From Carnobacterium_A sp047553015 (GTDB taxonomy: Bacteria > Bacillota > Bacilli > Lactobacillales > Carnobacteriaceae), in assembly GCF_047553015.1 (NCBI RefSeq), contig NZ_CP180212.1, positions 124,001 to 188,000 on the forward strand: a stretch of DNA of 64,000 bases. Direction: 5' to 3'. Each line of letters begins with the position of its first letter. Positions within the stretch are counted from its first letter, which is position 1. The notes below the pieces were generated by a model. It did no database searches. It was not told the DNA's origin and saw only the letters and a program-made list of their open reading frames with translations. Positions 62,650 through 64,000 of the stretch are shown in pieces. Position numbers and translations under genes: made by a program.

Positions 62650-64000
62650 TTAGCCCACTGCAGCAGCTACACCAAGGATAACACAAGAAAGAACAAATAT
62701 AATAACCATTAGTTTCAACATAAATTTCCACCAAACAGTAACATCAATTCTAGCAATAGCTAACGCACCCATAACAACTCCAGAAGTAGGAGTAATCAAA
62801 TTAATGAAGCCACTAGCCGCTTGATAAGCTGTGATGACTAAATGTTGCGGTACATCTGAGAAAGTTCCTAGTGGGCCCATAATACCCATTGTCGCTGCAG
62901 CTAATCCAGAAGTAGATGGAATAAGGAATGACATTGGAATATAGAAAATATAGGTTAAGATAGTAAAGATAATTGGAGATAAGCCACTTAGTCCTTTTTC
63001 TCCCCAACTTAGAATAGTTGCAGTAATCAAACCATCGTTCATAACAACCTGTATACCACGAGCAATAGCTACTACTAAAGCAACACTTAATAGATCTCTT
63101 GCTCCATCTAGGAATGAATCGACAATATCGCCTTCAGGCATTCTATAAAATAGTCCAATGACAACAGCCATTAGGAAGAAGAGCATAGTGATTTCTTGGA
63201 AATACCAATCACCTAAAGGAATCATTCTTTCACCAAGAAGAGTACCAATGAATGGGATACCAAGTAAGAAAGAGTTTAAGCTTTCAAAGAATGTCCAATT
63301 TTCACTTAGTGCAGTCCAAGGAATCAATGAAACAATCATAATGATAAATGAAAGAGCAAATAAAATCATGACATTCCGTTGACGTTTGTCCATTTCTTCT
63401 TGATCTTCAGGAATTTTAAAGTAAGCAATGTTTTCTTCTCTTTGGTCAGCGACTAAAGAGCTAGCTGGATCTTTTTCAACTTTCATAGCGTAACGGTAAA
63501 CATATAAAGTTGCTACAACATACATAACAACGAAGAAAATTAAACGCCAAATTATTCCTTCACCTGGGCTAATAGAGAGAGCTTGAGAAGCCACTCCGGT
63601 AGCGAAAGGGTTAACAGTTGAAGCAAGAACGCCTATTTGTGATCCAACTAAAACAATCGCGACGGCAACAACGGTATCAAAACCAACACCAATCATAACT
63701 GGAATAATTAAAGGATAAAAGGCCATTGTCTCCTCAGCCATCCCATAAGTTGTACCACCAATAGCGAACAAGAACATTAAGATAGGAATAAGTTTTTTTT
63801 CTTTTCCTTTATAATTTTTTACAATAGATGCAATACCTGCATCAAGTGCACCTGTTTTTGTCACAACACCTAAAAATCCACCAAGAATTAAAATGAATAA
63901 AGAAATTTCAATAGCTCCAGGCGTAGTGTCCGTCCCTAGCATCCCTTTTATAGGAGAGATGAAAACATCCCAAATTCCTTGTGGTTGAGAATCTACTGTA
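62650..64000 (-). CDS. YfcC/ArcD-like carrier, 5' end cut by window edge
   Basis: Integral membrane protein of the YfcC-type basic amino acid antiporter group with about 10 visible membrane segments. The frame is open through the window end: upstream of the first internal Met (63942) it continues with a sensible sequence (VDSQPQGIWDVFISPIKG), so about 450 of roughly 500 residues are seen. Motifs such as MAEETMAFYPLIIPVMIGVGFD, NPFATGVASQALSISPGEG and SFLIPSTSGLAAATMGIMGPLG are conserved in the group. Substrate, possibly arginine/ornithine or a dipeptide, is not determined by sequence. Confidence 0.88.
   Translation of the reverse strand, partial: TVDSQPQGIWDVFISPIKGMLGTDTTPGAIEISLFILILGGFLGVVTKTGALDAGIASIVKNYKGKEKKLIPILMFLFAIGGTTYGMAEETMAFYPLIIPVMIGVGFDTVVAVAIVLVGSQIGVLASTVNPFATGVASQALSISPGEGIIWRLIFFVVMYVVATLYVYRYAMKVEKDPASSLVADQREENIAYFKIPEDQEEMDKRQRNVMILFALSFIIMIVSLIPWTALSENWTFFESLNSFLLGIPFIGTLLGERMIPLGDWYFQEITMLFFLMAVVIGLFYRMPEGDIVDSFLDGARDLLSVALVVAIARGIQVVMNDGLITATILSWGEKGLSGLSPIIFTILTYIFYIPMSFLIPSTSGLAAATMGIMGPLGTFSDVPQHLVITAYQAASGFINLITPTSGVVMGALAIARIDVTVWWKFMLKLMVIIFVLSCVILGVAAAVG

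Overview
The window is a low-GC Gram-positive chromosome segment, most probably from Lactobacillales and close to Carnobacterium or another Carnobacteriaceae. The reasons are AT-rich codon use, AGGAGG-type ribosome binding sites, a lactic-acid-bacterial 16S gene, and gene orders shared with Bacillus and Enterococcus (dnaX-ebfC-recR-yaaL-tmk-darA-holB-yabA; rpoE-pyrG-fba-murZ-rho-rpmE2; ddl-murF-cshA-acpS-alr-mazEF). Genus is inferred from the look of the sequence only; no search was run. There is no prophage, no intact insertion sequence, no CRISPR array and no obvious defence island.

Layout. 1-4130: the end of guaC, then a reverse operon of a YtrA-type GntR repressor, an ABC ATPase, its permease and an unknown exported protein, controlled by a promoter with two operator copies. 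4300-13290: SRP RNA followed by a replication, repair and RNA-modification block (dnaX to rsmI). 13440-22000: an MFS transporter, mscL, a lipoprotein, asnB, a FAD oxidoreductase and proBA. 22100-29730: an accessory stretch with a DUF2975/XRE pair, a possible small RNA, mgsA, a SulP transporter, an ABC transporter destroyed by an internal deletion, a THF riboswitch with folT, a NUDIX gene, ohr and a tautomerase. 29770-35040: a HAD phosphatase, an HD phosphohydrolase, lipL and an E1 alpha/beta pair without E2/E3. 35100-42420: DUF1934, rpoE, pyrG with its attenuator, fba, murZ, rho and rpmE2. 42870-54170: cell-wall genes (ddl, murF, alr), BI-1, cshA, acpS, mazEF, preQ1 riboswitch with queT, a CBS-ACT protein and an O-methyltransferase. 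54200-61150: an rRNA operon with three promoters (16S, tRNA-Ala, 23S, 5S, tRNA-Asn, tRNA-Thr), a GNAT gene, and a second tRNA cluster (Glu, Thr, Tyr, Gln) with its own promoter. 61250-64000: pepV and a YfcC-type carrier that runs off the end.

Links between genes. DnaX, HolB, YabA and Tmk serve chromosome replication; RecR and EbfC are their usual partners. DarA and the CBS-ACT protein are both likely cyclic-di-AMP sensors. Ddl, MurF, Alr and MurZ act in peptidoglycan synthesis. LipL could lipoylate the E2 partner of the E1 pair, but that E2 is not in the window. Several start codons were moved inward from the longest frame on ribosome-binding-site or family evidence; the reasons are given per gene.

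I found no clear undescribed multi-gene system. The most interesting signals are an A7 slippery site in dnaX with nearby stops in both alternative frames, a possible minus-strand small RNA with anti-Shine-Dalgarno sequence, the scar of a deleted ABC transporter, a long fold-back element after asnB, a DEGD variant of the DEAD motif in CshA, and the lack of ricT between holB and yabA.
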